A stretch of DNA of 64,000 nt from Meridianimarinicoccus zhengii (GTDB taxonomy: Bacteria; Pseudomonadota; Alphaproteobacteria; Rhodobacterales; Rhodobacteraceae). The stretch spans positions 48,053-112,052 of the forward strand of contig NZ_QDFI01000004.1 in NCBI RefSeq assembly GCF_003254465.1, given 5' to 3'. The notes beneath the pieces were generated by a model, which saw only the letters and a list, made by a program, of their open reading frames with translations, ran no database searches and was not told where the DNA came from. This document shows, piece after piece, positions 1-8,716 of the stretch (its first letter is position 1; each line of letters starts with the position of its first letter). The translations under genes and the position numbers were made by a program.

Positions 1-537
1 CGCCACGGTGTCCGCGTCGAAGCGTTGCCGCAGCACGCGCGCTGGGTTGCCGCCGACCACGGCGTAGGACGGCACATCGCCCGTCACGACCGCGCGCGCG
101 GCGACGATGGCCCCTGCGCCGATGGTGACGCCGGGCAGGATCATCGCCTCCGTCCCGATCCAGACATCCGGGCCGATCACCGTGTCGCCGCGGTTCTCCG
201 CTTCCCATGTGGCCGGGTCGAAGCCGTCTTCCCAGCCATGGCCGAAGATGTTGAACGGAAAGGTCGAAAAACCGCCCATCGCGTGGGTCGCGCCGTTCAT
301 GATGATCTGGACGCCGCGCCCGATCGCGCAGAACGGCCCGATGACGAGCCGGTCGCCCACGAAGTCGAAATGATACCGCACGTTGCGGTCGAAGAAGGCC
401 GTGGCCCCGTCCGGGTCGTCGTAATAGCTGTAGTCACCGACCGTGACATTCGCCCGTCCCTCGGCCAGCGGCTTGAGGAACACGAGCTGGTCGGTCACGG
501 CCAGCGGATGCAGCGCGGCGGGATCCGGACCGGTCAT
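1..537 (-). CDS. CatB-like xenobiotic acetyltransferase (XAT family), 3' end cut by window edge
   Basis: This is a left-handed beta-helix acyltransferase of the XAT/CatB type, which moves an acetyl group from acetyl-CoA to a hydroxyl acceptor. The frame read leftward from the ATG at 537 stays open to base 1 (179 codons). It shows the family's N-terminal region with HFDFVGDRLVIGPFCAIG, a loop containing MNGATHAM with the usual active-site histidine, and hexapeptide repeats (VIGPDVWIG, ILPGVTIGAGAIVAARAVVTGDVP, split here by memory of the family into coils). The C-terminus runs off the window. Its ATG overlaps the stop of the upstream MOSC gene by 4 bp (ATGA), so the two are probably co-translated. 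Full family members are about 200-220 residues. The acceptor substrate cannot be told from sequence. Confidence 0.85.
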   Translation of the reverse strand, partial: MTGPDPAALHPLAVTDQLVFLKPLAEGRANVTVGDYSYYDDPDGATAFFDRNVRYHFDFVGDRLVIGPFCAIGRGVQIIMNGATHAMGGFSTFPFNIFGHGWEDGFDPATWEAENRGDTVIGPDVWIGTEAMILPGVTIGAGAIVAARAVVTGDVPSYAVVGGNPARVLRQRFDADTVA

Positions 538-1277
538 GGCAGCAAGGTGACATGTACGCCGGGCGCGATGTCGCCGCCCTGCACCACGCGGGCATAGACG
601 CCGAAATCCCGGTGGCCCCATTGCGCGGAAAGCGTCGGAAGGATGTTGGCGTCGCGCTCCCCGGTGTCGGGGTTGGCATGGGTCGCAAGGCAGCGTGTAT
701 TACGCTCGACGATCTCCAGCACCGCGTCGCCCACGGCGATGCGTCGCCCCAGCAGGTCGAACTCGGCCCAGGCATCCCAGCCTTCGACCCAAAGGTTGCC
801 CCGGAACCGCCGCTGGTCGAGTGCGGGCAGATCCAGTGCACGGGCAAGCGCATCCAGCGACGCGGTGTTCAGCACGGACACGGACGGATAGTCCATGTCG
901 GTCATGCCCGCCTCGGGTGCGCGCACGAGCCCCGCGGGACGCGGCAGGCCATCGGGCCAGAGCGGCGCGACCCAGTCCGCCAGCCGTGCGCCCTCGGTCT
1001 CCGGATCGAAACGCAGGAGCGGACGGTCGGGATGAGTCAATTCCAGCCCGTCTGGCAGGGTGCGGGCGGTGACAGCCATCAGCGACGGCCCGTTTGCCCC
1101 GCGCAGGAACCCGGAGCAAGACTGCCAGCCGCCCGTTGCCGCCACACCCTCGCGCAGCAGCGCCCATGCGCGATCTCCCGGCACCGGGCGATCCGGGGCC
1201 AACGCCGCCCCGCCCAGCGCCTCCGCCCCGATCCCCTTGACCGGGTGGCGCCAGATCGCGGCCAGCCGCGCCGTCAT
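534..1277 (-). CDS. MOSC domain-containing protein
   Basis: This 247-residue protein belongs to the MOSC family (molybdenum cofactor sulfurase C-terminal-like domain), whose members handle sulfur or molybdenum-cofactor-bound substrates. An N-terminal MOSC_N beta-barrel (HPVKGIG at residues 11-17) is followed by a MOSC core with the typical block RNTRCLATHANPDTG, whose cysteine is residue 196. The ATG overlaps the yidC stop by 4 bp and the stop overlaps the next ATG by 4 bp, so it sits in a tight yidC-MOSC-acetyltransferase operon. A MOSC gene directly after yidC is common in Rhodobacteraceae. The exact reaction is unknown. Confidence 0.88.
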   Translation of the reverse strand: MTARLAAIWRHPVKGIGAEALGGAALAPDRPVPGDRAWALLREGVAATGGWQSCSGFLRGANGPSLMAVTARTLPDGLELTHPDRPLLRFDPETEGARLADWVAPLWPDGLPRPAGLVRAPEAGMTDMDYPSVSVLNTASLDALARALDLPALDQRRFRGNLWVEGWDAWAEFDLLGRRIAVGDAVLEIVERNTRCLATHANPDTGERDANILPTLSAQWGHRDFGVYARVVQGGDIAPGVHVTLLP

Positions 1278-3085
1278 GTGTCCTTGCTGCGGGTCTTCTT
1301 CACCCCGGACTTGATGTTGCCGAACACGTCCGGCTTATACCCGTGGCTGCGCATGATGTAGTACTGCTGCGCGAAGGTGATGACGTTGTTCGCGATCCAG
1401 TAGAGCACGAGCCCGCTGGCAAAGGTGCCCAGCATGAACATGAACACCCACGGCATCCATGCGAAGATCATCGCCTGCGTCGGGTCGGTGGGTGCCGGGT
1501 TCAGCTTCTGCTGGAGCCACATGGAGATGCCCAGCAGGATCGGCAGGATGCCAAGCGACACGATTGCAAGGATCGACCCCGGGTCCGGCGGCGCGAAGGG
1601 CAGCAAGCCGAACAGGTTCAGGATCGACGACGGATCCGGCGCGGACAGGTCACGGATCCAGCCGAACCACGGCGCGTGCCGCAATTCGATCGTGACGAAG
1701 ATCACCTTGTAGAGCGAGAAGAAGATCGGGATCTGCAAGAGGATCGGCAGGCAGCCCGCGGCGGGGTTCACCTTTTCCGCCTTGTAGAGCGCCATCATCT
1801 CCTGCTGCATCTTCTGCTTGTCGTCGCCGCAACGCTCCTTGAGCGCCTCCATCTGCGGCTGCAGTTCCTTCATCTTCGCCATGGAGGCATAGGATTTCCA
1901 CGCCAGCGGCAGCAGCACCGCCTTGATGATGAGCGTGAGCAGGATGATCGACCAGCCCATGTTGCCGATCAACGCGTTCAGTTCGTGCAGCAGCCAGAAG
2001 ATCGGCTTCGTGAGGAAGAAGAACCAGCCCCAGTCGATGCTGTCGATGAAGCGGTCGATGCCCAGATCGCGTTCGTAACCACGGATGGTTTCCCATTCCT
2101 TGGCGCCCGCGAAGAGATAGGTTTCCACCTGCGCGGTCGTGCCCGGCGCCACGACCTGCGTCGGAAGCCGCGCCTCCGTCTGGAAGATGTTCGCGCCGGG
2201 GACGTATTTCGCCACCGACCGGAAGGACTGTCCCGGCATCGGCGCCAGCGTGGTCATCCAGTACTTGTCGGTGAAGCCGATCCAGCCGTTCTCGGTCACG
2301 TCGATGATCTCCGTCACCGCGCCCTCGGCGGGATTCGGATCCATGTCCGGCATGCTCTTGTAGTCTATCTCCTGCAGGGTGCCGTCGGACATGCGCACCA
2401 CGCCCTCGTGCAGGATGAAGAAGTTCACCGTATCGGGCTGGCCATGCCGCGCGACGATGCCGTAGGGGGCCAGCCGGACCTCTTCGCCAGTGGTGTTCTC
2501 GACGCTTTGCGTCACGGTCAGCATGAACTTGTCGTCCACGCTGAGCGTGCGGCGGAAGATCAGGCCGGACCCGTTCTCCCAGCGCAGCGTAACGGGGCTG
2601 CCGATGGTCAGCGACTCGCCGCTCTCGATCTGCCACGGGGTCTCTGCGCCGGGCACGTCCGCGTATCCGAGCGCGCCGCCAGGGGCCCAGCCATACAATG
2701 CGTAATACGCCCCAGCCCCGCCGACCGGGGCCAGCAGACGGACATGCGGGCTGTCGTCATCGAGGGTTTCGTAATACTTGGACAGCGACAGGTCATCGAT
2801 CCGCCCGCCGGTCAGCGCGATGCTGCCTGCAAGCTCGGGCGTGTCGATGCTCAGCCGCTCTGTCTCGGCCAGTGCGGTCGCACCTCCCGTCGGCGCGGCC
2901 TGCGTGGCGCCGGGGGCAGCCGGCGGCAGCAGCGCCGACGCGTCGCCCCCCTCCTCCATGACCTGTGCGGGCGGGGCATCCGCAGTCTCCACGGGCGGCT
3001 CGGGCGGGAACAGCAGGAACCAGACGAGAATGACCAGAAAGCTGAGTGCGGTCGCCAGGATCAGGTTCTTGTTTTGGTCGTCCAT
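1274..3085 (-). CDS. yidC: Membrane protein insertase YidC
   Basis: YidC inserts and folds inner-membrane proteins, alone or with SecYEG. The 603-residue product has the Gram-negative architecture: TM1 at about residues 8-26, a proline/alanine-rich linker, a large periplasmic beta-sandwich (about 75-345), and the conserved five-helix core starting near residue 355, with NPAAGCLPILLQIPIF and the cytoplasmic coiled hairpin rich in K/E/Q. The ATG at 3085 has only a weak purine-rich stretch upstream. The stop overlaps the MOSC start. In many alphaproteobacteria yidC follows rpmH-rnpA(-yidD). Here the next gene upstream is an unrelated divergent secreted protein, so that arrangement is broken. Confidence 0.97.
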   Translation of the reverse strand: MDDQNKNLILATALSFLVILVWFLLFPPEPPVETADAPPAQVMEEGGDASALLPPAAPGATQAAPTGGATALAETERLSIDTPELAGSIALTGGRIDDLSLSKYYETLDDDSPHVRLLAPVGGAGAYYALYGWAPGGALGYADVPGAETPWQIESGESLTIGSPVTLRWENGSGLIFRRTLSVDDKFMLTVTQSVENTTGEEVRLAPYGIVARHGQPDTVNFFILHEGVVRMSDGTLQEIDYKSMPDMDPNPAEGAVTEIIDVTENGWIGFTDKYWMTTLAPMPGQSFRSVAKYVPGANIFQTEARLPTQVVAPGTTAQVETYLFAGAKEWETIRGYERDLGIDRFIDSIDWGWFFFLTKPIFWLLHELNALIGNMGWSIILLTLIIKAVLLPLAWKSYASMAKMKELQPQMEALKERCGDDKQKMQQEMMALYKAEKVNPAAGCLPILLQIPIFFSLYKVIFVTIELRHAPWFGWIRDLSAPDPSSILNLFGLLPFAPPDPGSILAIVSLGILPILLGISMWLQQKLNPAPTDPTQAMIFAWMPWVFMFMLGTFASGLVLYWIANNVITFAQQYYIMRSHGYKPDVFGNIKSGVKKTRSKDT

Positions 3086-3357
3086 GTCTCACACCGGCAG
3101 GGAAGGGAATGGTCGCCGTTCAACAGGCGCAGGCATGGAAGGTCAAGCGGTTTTCCCCCTGCGCAACCCGGCCTGCGCCGCCGCGTCGGAGTTAACCGAT
3201 TAACCTTCGATCTTGAATCAAATGGCTCCGCTCCCGGCGCGGGTGGTAACAACACCGTGTCCGGAGGAGCCGGTTTCCCGAGCGGCGCGCATGACCGCAC
3301 CGGGGCCATCAAGAGATCATCGGACCCCGTCGGGTCCAGTTGCAGGAGTTTTGTACA

Positions 3358-4161
3358 ATGTTTGCCATTCATACCGGGCGCGCCTTTGCGGCGGCGCTTG
3401 TCCTTACAGTCGTGCCCGCAGCCGGGTTCGCAGCCACGTTCGACGTGCTCCAGCAGCGCGCGAACATCAGCAATGACGGGACGGGGGTGAAATCCGTCTC
3501 CGGCCAGATCAGCACGGCCAATCCGACGCTTCAGGATGTCGTGAGCACGACCGCCGGGTCCTTCCACCTGTCCCGGCGTGAAACCGGCAGCGGTGATCCC
3601 TACGAGGACTTCATCGCGTTCTGCATCGAGGTGACCCAGTCGATCACGACCAACACCTCGACGCCGGTGAGCTATACCGAGGACAACAGCCTGTTCGGCG
3701 GCGACCGCCGCGAACTGATGGCGACACTGCTGGGCACGGCGTTCGACCCGTCGCAGGGCGCACAGCATCACGCGGCGACGCAGCTTGCCCTGTGGAAGAT
3801 CGGCTACGGCGACATCTCCAGCCCGTCGGGCGACGCCTTCGACGTGACTGCGCGCAGCTTCGAGAACCTGCCCGGCGGTACGTTCCTGAGCTTCAACGAC
3901 AGCGACGTGTCGACCACTTTCGACGACAACTCGGCGGGCGTCTTCGCGCTGGCGCAGGGCTGGCTCGACCAGCTTGACGGCGACGCGGGCAACGGTGAAT
4001 GGACCCGTCTCGCCGGGAACCGTGTCAGCTTCCTGACCGCGGGCGGCAGCCAGAACCTCGTCACCTACACGGCGCCCGTACCGGTGCCTGCCGCGGGCGG
4101 CCTGCTGGTCGGCGCGATCGCCGGCCTGGCCGCGCTGCGCCGCCGCCGCACGACCGCCTGA
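3358..4161 (+). CDS. Secreted VPLPA-CTERM (PEP-CTERM-like) sorting-signal protein
   Basis: This 267-residue exported protein of unknown function has an N-terminal signal peptide ending near ...PAAGFA and a C-terminal sorting tail: a VPVPAAGG motif, a hydrophobic stretch and a basic end (LRRRRTTA). This is the layout of PEP-CTERM/VPLPA-CTERM proteins, which an exosortase processes at the inner membrane. The middle shows no catalytic motif I recognise; it has several aromatic and acidic blocks and one free cysteine. I chose the ATG at 3358 because CAGGAG lies 9 bases upstream; an in-frame TTG at 3340 is less likely. No exosortase gene lies in this window, so the enzyme must be encoded elsewhere if the tail is used. 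Confidence 0.8.
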   Translation: MFAIHTGRAFAAALVLTVVPAAGFAATFDVLQQRANISNDGTGVKSVSGQISTANPTLQDVVSTTAGSFHLSRRETGSGDPYEDFIAFCIEVTQSITTNTSTPVSYTEDNSLFGGDRRELMATLLGTAFDPSQGAQHHAATQLALWKIGYGDISSPSGDAFDVTARSFENLPGGTFLSFNDSDVSTTFDDNSAGVFALAQGWLDQLDGDAGNGEWTRLAGNRVSFLTAGGSQNLVTYTAPVPVPAAGGLLVGAIAGLAALRRRRTTA

Positions 4162-4221
4162 CACGGCATCGCCGCCGCGCGTAACGCGGCGGCGCACTCC
4201 GGATCCAAGAATGCTACCCTT

Positions 4222-4245
4222 GCGGGCGCAGGCGACTGCGCCCGC
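4222..4245 (+). terminator. Hairpin terminator after the VPLPA-CTERM gene
   Basis: Arms GCGGGCGCAG (4222-4231) and CTGCGCCCGC (4236-4245) form a perfect 10-bp stem with a GCGA (GNRA-type) tetraloop, followed by ATCTTCGTT. Another perfect 9-bp stem lies just upstream at 4171-4193. Together they separate the secreted-protein gene from the convergent membrane-protein gene ending at 4254. Confidence 0.65.
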
Positions 4246-4253
4246 ATCTTCGT

Positions 4254-5189
4254 TCAACCCTCGCAGATGCCCTGCAACCGCAGCCACGCCGGGTCGTTCA
4301 GCACTGGGTCGGTGCCATCCAGTCCCGCACGGGCACGTTCCGCCGCCAGCGTCCCGGCAGGCAGCGTCACAGGATCGCCAACCAGCACCCGCCCCGCATG
4401 GGCGCGCAACGTCTCGGCCGACACTGCGCCGCGGGTCAGCAGCGCAAAGGTCGCCACGAGTCCGGCCTCGGCCATCATGTCCTGCATGGGATCGTGCGCC
4501 CGAAGCCGCGCGGCTTCCAGCAGCACGACATCCGCCAGCGCGGCGGGGTCGCGCGCCTCTTCCAGCGTGTCGCGGCGCAACAGGATCATCCGCCCCGGCA
4601 GATGGGCGCTGGCCGCAGGTCCGCCCGGCAGCACGACGATCGACCACCCCTCGCCCGGCAGGATGCGGTCGTTCAGCGCCGACAATGCCGCCAGTCCCGC
4701 CCGCCCTGTGCACGGCCTCCCCGCATAGGGTTCGATCTCCCGCAAGAGCCGCTGGCCGATCTCGCCGCGCAGCCCCGCGGGCATCAGCGACGCGGTATGC
4801 CGCGTCAGCGCATCCGGCAGCCACCAGACGCCCAGCCCCGCCAGCGCCAGCAGGCTCAGCCCAAGCACCGCGCGCCGCACCCGGCCCGGCCGCGCCCGCG
4901 CGCGCCCCAGCGCCCGCCCGACGGTGCGGATCGCGTCGATCATCGTGTCGTCGTCGAGTTCCAGCAATTCGTCCGCATCCGCACCGGGCCGGTACAGCGC
5001 GGGCCGCACGCCGGGGTTCGTCCGCTCCACGGCCGGAAGAGACCAGTGCGCCAGCGCCGTGTCGTTCGCATCCATGATGATCAGCGACGCCTTGCCGAGC
5101 GACACGGACACGTCCTGCCGCTGGGCATCCGCCGCGGGGTGCCAGATGCCCGGACATTCGAGCCGCTGATACTTGGATAGCACCGTCAT
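4254..5189 (-). CDS. Conserved membrane protein of unknown function
   Basis: This is a 311-residue protein if started at the ATG at 5189 (MTVLSKYQRLE...). The open frame extends to 5258, but that extension looks non-coding. The N-terminal ~110 residues are soluble and contain a conserved-looking block (SLGKASLIIMDAND... HWSLPAVERTNPG). One transmembrane helix follows (about VLGLSLLALAGLGVWWL), then a C-terminal domain of ~180 residues with a GEGWSIVVLPGGP segment and DVVLLEAARLRAHDPM. The C-terminal segment is faintly reminiscent of M48 metallopeptidase-like families, but no HExxH motif is present. I recall similar proteins as conserved hypotheticals in Rhodobacterales. It stands alone, convergent with the VPLPA-CTERM gene. 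Confidence 0.75.
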   Translation of the reverse strand: MTVLSKYQRLECPGIWHPAADAQRQDVSVSLGKASLIIMDANDTALAHWSLPAVERTNPGVRPALYRPGADADELLELDDDTMIDAIRTVGRALGRARARPGRVRRAVLGLSLLALAGLGVWWLPDALTRHTASLMPAGLRGEIGQRLLREIEPYAGRPCTGRAGLAALSALNDRILPGEGWSIVVLPGGPAASAHLPGRMILLRRDTLEEARDPAALADVVLLEAARLRAHDPMQDMMAEAGLVATFALLTRGAVSAETLRAHAGRVLVGDPVTLPAGTLAAERARAGLDGTDPVLNDPAWLRLQGICEG

Positions 5190-5427
5190 CGGACGGATTT
5201 CGGCCTGCTCTGGTTTCTTGACTGGACGCACCCTAGGCCAGCACCCGATGCGGCACAATCAGGCAAACGCGCGCCCGTAGCGCGGCATTCGAAACCGGTC
5301 AGGGTCCGAGCGCAGCGGTGCGGGCAGCGACATCCGCAAGGGAACGGCGCGTGCGACGCGGGGCGGCGGCTGGCATGGTCCCGCGCGGCGACTTGACGGG
5401 AACGCGCTGGCAGGCCCTAACGGTGCC

Positions 5428-6375
5428 ATGCGCGTTCCCGGCCTTGCATTGCAGACCGCCCGCCCGCAGCTTGCCGCCGCCCTGATCCTGACGGCGATGG
5501 CGCTGATGGGGCTCGTGGACAATTATGTCGTGGTGATTGCCGACACCACCGGGCTCTGGCAGTTCCAGGTGATCCGGTCGGCGATGGCGATGGCGATGCT
5601 GGCGGGGATCGCGCGCGCCGCGGGCTGGCGGCTGCGCCCGGTCAGTTGGGCGCGGGTCGCGGCACGCAGCGCCGTGCTGTCCGCCGGGCTGATGATCTAT
5701 TTCGCGGCGCTGGCCGTGCTGCCCATCGCGCAGGCGGTGGCGGGGCTCTTTACCGCGCCGATGTTCATCGTGCTGATTTCCATGTTCATTTATGGCGAAC
5801 GGGTGGGCGCAGCACGGCTGGCCGCGGTCGCCGCGGGCTTCGCGGGCGTGCTGATGGTGCTGCGCCCCGATGCGGGGTCCATAGGCGTGCTGACTGTGCT
5901 GCCGGTGCTGGCGGGGTTCCTCTACGCGCTGGCGCAACTGGCGACCCGGCGCTGGTGCGCCGCCGAAAGCGCACCCACGCTGTTGGCGGGGTTCTTCGTG
6001 GCCATGGGACTGTGGGGCATCGGTGGGCTGGCCTGGCTGGCGCTGTTTCCCCAGCCTGTGCCCGACGGTGCCGCAGGCTGGGCAATGCGGCTTTGGGGCG
6101 ACATGGCGCCGGTGGCCTGGGCCTGGACGGTGGCGCAGGCCGTGTTCTCGATGGTGGCGGTCGGTTTCATCATCCGCGCCTACCAGCTGGGCGAGGCCTC
6201 CACGAACGCCGTCTTCGAATACGCGCTCCTGGTTTTCGCGGTGCTCTGGGGCTGGCTGTTGCTGGGCAACGGGATCGACGGGCTGGCCGCCGCCGGAATC
6301 GCGCTCATCCTCGGGTCGGGCGCCGTGATCGCGCTGCGCAGCCCGGAACCACCCGCGCCAGTGCCGGAGGGCTGA
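5428..6375 (+). CDS. DMT-superfamily (EamA) transporter
   Basis: This is a 315-residue inner-membrane exporter with about ten transmembrane helices arranged as two EamA repeats. The second repeat begins near GVLTVLPVLAGFLYALAQL. Family members move small metabolites or amino acids out of the cell; the substrate is not predictable. The ATG at 5428 has no clear Shine-Dalgarno. A possible promoter (TTGACG at 5393-5398, 17-bp spacer, weak -10 CCTAAC at 5416-5421) would place the start of transcription at or beside the ATG, so the mRNA could be leaderless. The gene stands alone between divergent and convergent neighbours. Confidence 0.88.
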   Translation: MRVPGLALQTARPQLAAALILTAMALMGLVDNYVVVIADTTGLWQFQVIRSAMAMAMLAGIARAAGWRLRPVSWARVAARSAVLSAGLMIYFAALAVLPIAQAVAGLFTAPMFIVLISMFIYGERVGAARLAAVAAGFAGVLMVLRPDAGSIGVLTVLPVLAGFLYALAQLATRRWCAAESAPTLLAGFFVAMGLWGIGGLAWLALFPQPVPDGAAGWAMRLWGDMAPVAWAWTVAQAVFSMVAVGFIIRAYQLGEASTNAVFEYALLVFAVLWGWLLLGNGIDGLAAAGIALILGSGAVIALRSPEPPAPVPEG

Positions 6376-6433
6376 CGAATGCCGCGCAAAGCCGAGCACG
6401 GGATTCGCGCGTTCGGGACACGTGAAACCGGGT

Positions 6434-6457
6434 GGCGGGGGCACATTCGCCCCCGCC
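6434..6457. terminator. Hairpin between convergent DMT transporter and fadJ genes
   Basis: GGCGGGGGC (6434-6442) and GCCCCCGCC (6449-6457) form a perfect 9-bp stem with a 6-base loop, in the 88-bp gap between two convergent genes. There is no strong T-tract on either side, so termination efficiency is uncertain. Confidence 0.5.
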
Positions 6458-6463
6458 TGAAGA

Positions 6464-8668
6464 TCAGGCCGCGTCCTGCGACGCCGGGCCGAAGCGCCCG
6501 TAGAAGCTGTCGCCTTTGGCCGCGATATCGCGCAGCAGGTCCGGTGCCTTGAACCGCGCGCCATAGGTAGCCTCCAGCCCATCGCAGATTTCCACGGCCT
6601 TCGCCGCCCCGATGATGTCGAGCCAGCCGAACGGCCCGCCCGACCACGGCGCGAAACCCCAGCCGAGGATCGCCGCCACATCCCCTTCTCGGATGTCCAT
6701 CAGCACGCCGTCCTCAAAGGCGCGCACGGCCTCCAGCACCTGCGCCATCAGCAGCCGGTGCTGAACGTCCGCCAGTTCGGGCTGGGCATCGGCGATCGGA
6801 TAGCGCTTGGTCAGCCCGGCCCAAAGCCCCTCGCGCTTGCCCTTTTCGTCATAGGCGTAGAAACCCGCATTGGCCTTGCGCCCCAAGCGCCCCTCGCCCT
6901 CGAGCCAGAACACAACCTCATCCACCGCGTCGTCCGGATAGGCGTCGCCCATGGCCGCCTTCGTCGCCCGCGCGATCTTGGCGCCGAGGTCGATCGACAC
7001 TTCGTCGGTCAGTTGCAGCGGCCCCAGTGGCATGCCCACCAGCTTCGCCGCGTTCTCGATCAGCGCGGGCGCCACGCCGTCGCGCAGCATCCGGATGCCT
7101 TCGTTGGTGTAGGGCAGGATGCAGCGGTTGGCATAGAAGTAGCGCGCATCGTTCACCACGATGGGCGTCTTGCGGATCTGGCGCACGAAATCCAGCGCCT
7201 TGGCCACCGCCCGGTCGCCCGTCTGCGCACCCTTGATGATCTCCACCAGCATCATCTTGTCGACCGGACTGAAGAAATGGATACCGATGAACTGTTCGGC
7301 GGAGCGGCTGGCCTTGGCCAGTTCGGTGATCGGCAGCGTCGACGTGTTGGTGGCGAAGATCGCGTCCTGCGGCAGGTGTGCCTCGGCCTTGGCGGTCGTC
7401 TCGGCCTTGACCTTCGGGTCTTCGAACACCGCTTCCACCACAAGGTCGCAGCCGTCGAGCGCGGCATAGTCCGGCGTGGCGGTGATGCGGCCCAGCACCT
7501 CCGCCTTCTGCGCCTCGGTGATCTTGCGGCGCGACACGCCCTTGTCGAGCAGCCCCGCGGCATGGGCGCGGCCCTTGTCGGCGGCAGCCTGATCCCTGTC
7601 GATCAGCACGACCTCGATCCCCGCATTGGCCGAGACATAGGCGATGCCCGCACCCATCATGCCCGCGCCGATCACGCCCAGCTTGCGCACCTTCTGGTCA
7701 GGCGCTTCGGGCCGGTTGGCACCCTTTTCAAGCGCTTCCTTGTTGATGAACAGCGACCGGATCATCGCCGATGACGACGGGTTCAGCAGGACGGACGTGA
7801 ACCATCGCGCCTCGATCTTCAGCGCGGTATCGAACGGGACAAGCGCGCCTTCGTACACCGCCGACAGCAGCGCCTTGGCCGCGGGGTACACCCCCTTGGT
7901 CTTGCCGTGCACCATGGCCGACGCACCCACGAAGGTCATGAACCCTGCCGGGTGGTAGGGCGCACCGCCCGGATACTTGAACCCCTTCTGGTCCCAGGGC
8001 TTCACGATGTCCTTGTCGGTGGCGGACAGCACCCACGCCTTGGCCTTGTCCAGCAACTCATCGGGGGCCACGACCTCGTCGATCAGCCCGGCCTGCTGCG
8101 CCTTCTTCGGGTCGCTCAGCTTGCCCTCCAGCAAAAAGGGTGCCGCCGCCATCGCGCCCAGCTTGCGCGACACGCGCGTCGTGCCGCCCGCGCCGGGGAA
8201 GATGCCCACCATGATCTCGGGCAGCCCGATCTTGGCCTTCGGGTTGTCCGCGGCGAAGATGCGATGACAGGCGAGCGGCAGCTCATACCCGATCCCCAGC
8301 GCCGTGCCCGGCAGCGCCGCCGCGATGGGTTTGCCGCCCTTCAGCGTCTTGGGGTCCATGCCCGCGCGTTCGATCTTGCGCAGGATGCCGTGGATCTGCA
8401 TCAGTCCGGCCAACAGCCCGCCCGCCGGGTCATCCCCCGCCTCGGCCCGCATCCGCGCGATGATGTTCAGATCCATACCACCCGCGAAACTGTCCTTTCC
8501 AGACGTGATGACCACGCCCTTGACGGTATCGTCGCCAAGCGCGCGGTCGATGCAGGCGTCAAGCTCAGCGAACCCATCGCGGCTCATCACGTTCATGGAC
8601 TTGTTCGGCACGTCCCAAATGATGACGGCCACGCCGTCGTCGTGCAGATCGTATGTGAAATCGGTCAT
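6464..8668 (-). CDS. fadJ: Fatty-acid oxidation multifunctional enzyme (enoyl-CoA hydratase / 3-hydroxyacyl-CoA dehydrogenase), FadJ/FadB type
   Basis: This 734-residue enzyme carries out two consecutive beta-oxidation steps: hydration of trans-2-enoyl-CoA and NAD-dependent oxidation of 3-hydroxyacyl-CoA. The N-terminal crotonase domain (about 1-190) has the oxyanion-hole block GTALGIGYELPLACH, with catalytic-type glutamates at residues 129 and 151. The C-terminal half starts with a Rossmann motif VIGAGMMGAGIAY and carries HFFSPVDKM with the dehydrogenase histidine, then the duplicated C-terminal dehydrogenase domain. AGGGAG lies 8-9 bases before the ATG. It is the last gene of a GST-thiolase-cupin-fadJ operon, so hydratase, dehydrogenase and thiolase are made together. 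Confidence 0.95.
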   Translation of the reverse strand: MTDFTYDLHDDGVAVIIWDVPNKSMNVMSRDGFAELDACIDRALGDDTVKGVVITSGKDSFAGGMDLNIIARMRAEAGDDPAGGLLAGLMQIHGILRKIERAGMDPKTLKGGKPIAAALPGTALGIGYELPLACHRIFAADNPKAKIGLPEIMVGIFPGAGGTTRVSRKLGAMAAAPFLLEGKLSDPKKAQQAGLIDEVVAPDELLDKAKAWVLSATDKDIVKPWDQKGFKYPGGAPYHPAGFMTFVGASAMVHGKTKGVYPAAKALLSAVYEGALVPFDTALKIEARWFTSVLLNPSSSAMIRSLFINKEALEKGANRPEAPDQKVRKLGVIGAGMMGAGIAYVSANAGIEVVLIDRDQAAADKGRAHAAGLLDKGVSRRKITEAQKAEVLGRITATPDYAALDGCDLVVEAVFEDPKVKAETTAKAEAHLPQDAIFATNTSTLPITELAKASRSAEQFIGIHFFSPVDKMMLVEIIKGAQTGDRAVAKALDFVRQIRKTPIVVNDARYFYANRCILPYTNEGIRMLRDGVAPALIENAAKLVGMPLGPLQLTDEVSIDLGAKIARATKAAMGDAYPDDAVDEVVFWLEGEGRLGRKANAGFYAYDEKGKREGLWAGLTKRYPIADAQPELADVQHRLLMAQVLEAVRAFEDGVLMDIREGDVAAILGWGFAPWSGGPFGWLDIIGAAKAVEICDGLEATYGARFKAPDLLRDIAAKGDSFYGRFGPASQDAA

Positions 8669-8716
8669 GTCTCGTCTCCCTGCCGGGTGGCCCGGCGTCG
8701 TGGTTCGGGTCCGCGC

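Noticed and set aside
3190..3206. CtrA-type site TTAA-N7-TTAA upstream of yidC
   Set aside because: The two TTAA elements are separated by 4 bp, not 7.
3207..3221. 15-mer shared in reverse orientation with the right window edge, as a pair of IS remnants
   Set aside because: A few 15-base matches are expected by chance in 64 kb and nothing else around 3200 resembles an IS.
3061..5157. 698-codon open frame on the minus strand
   Set aside because: It crosses a terminator and two genes in other frames and has A/R/G-rich shadow composition.
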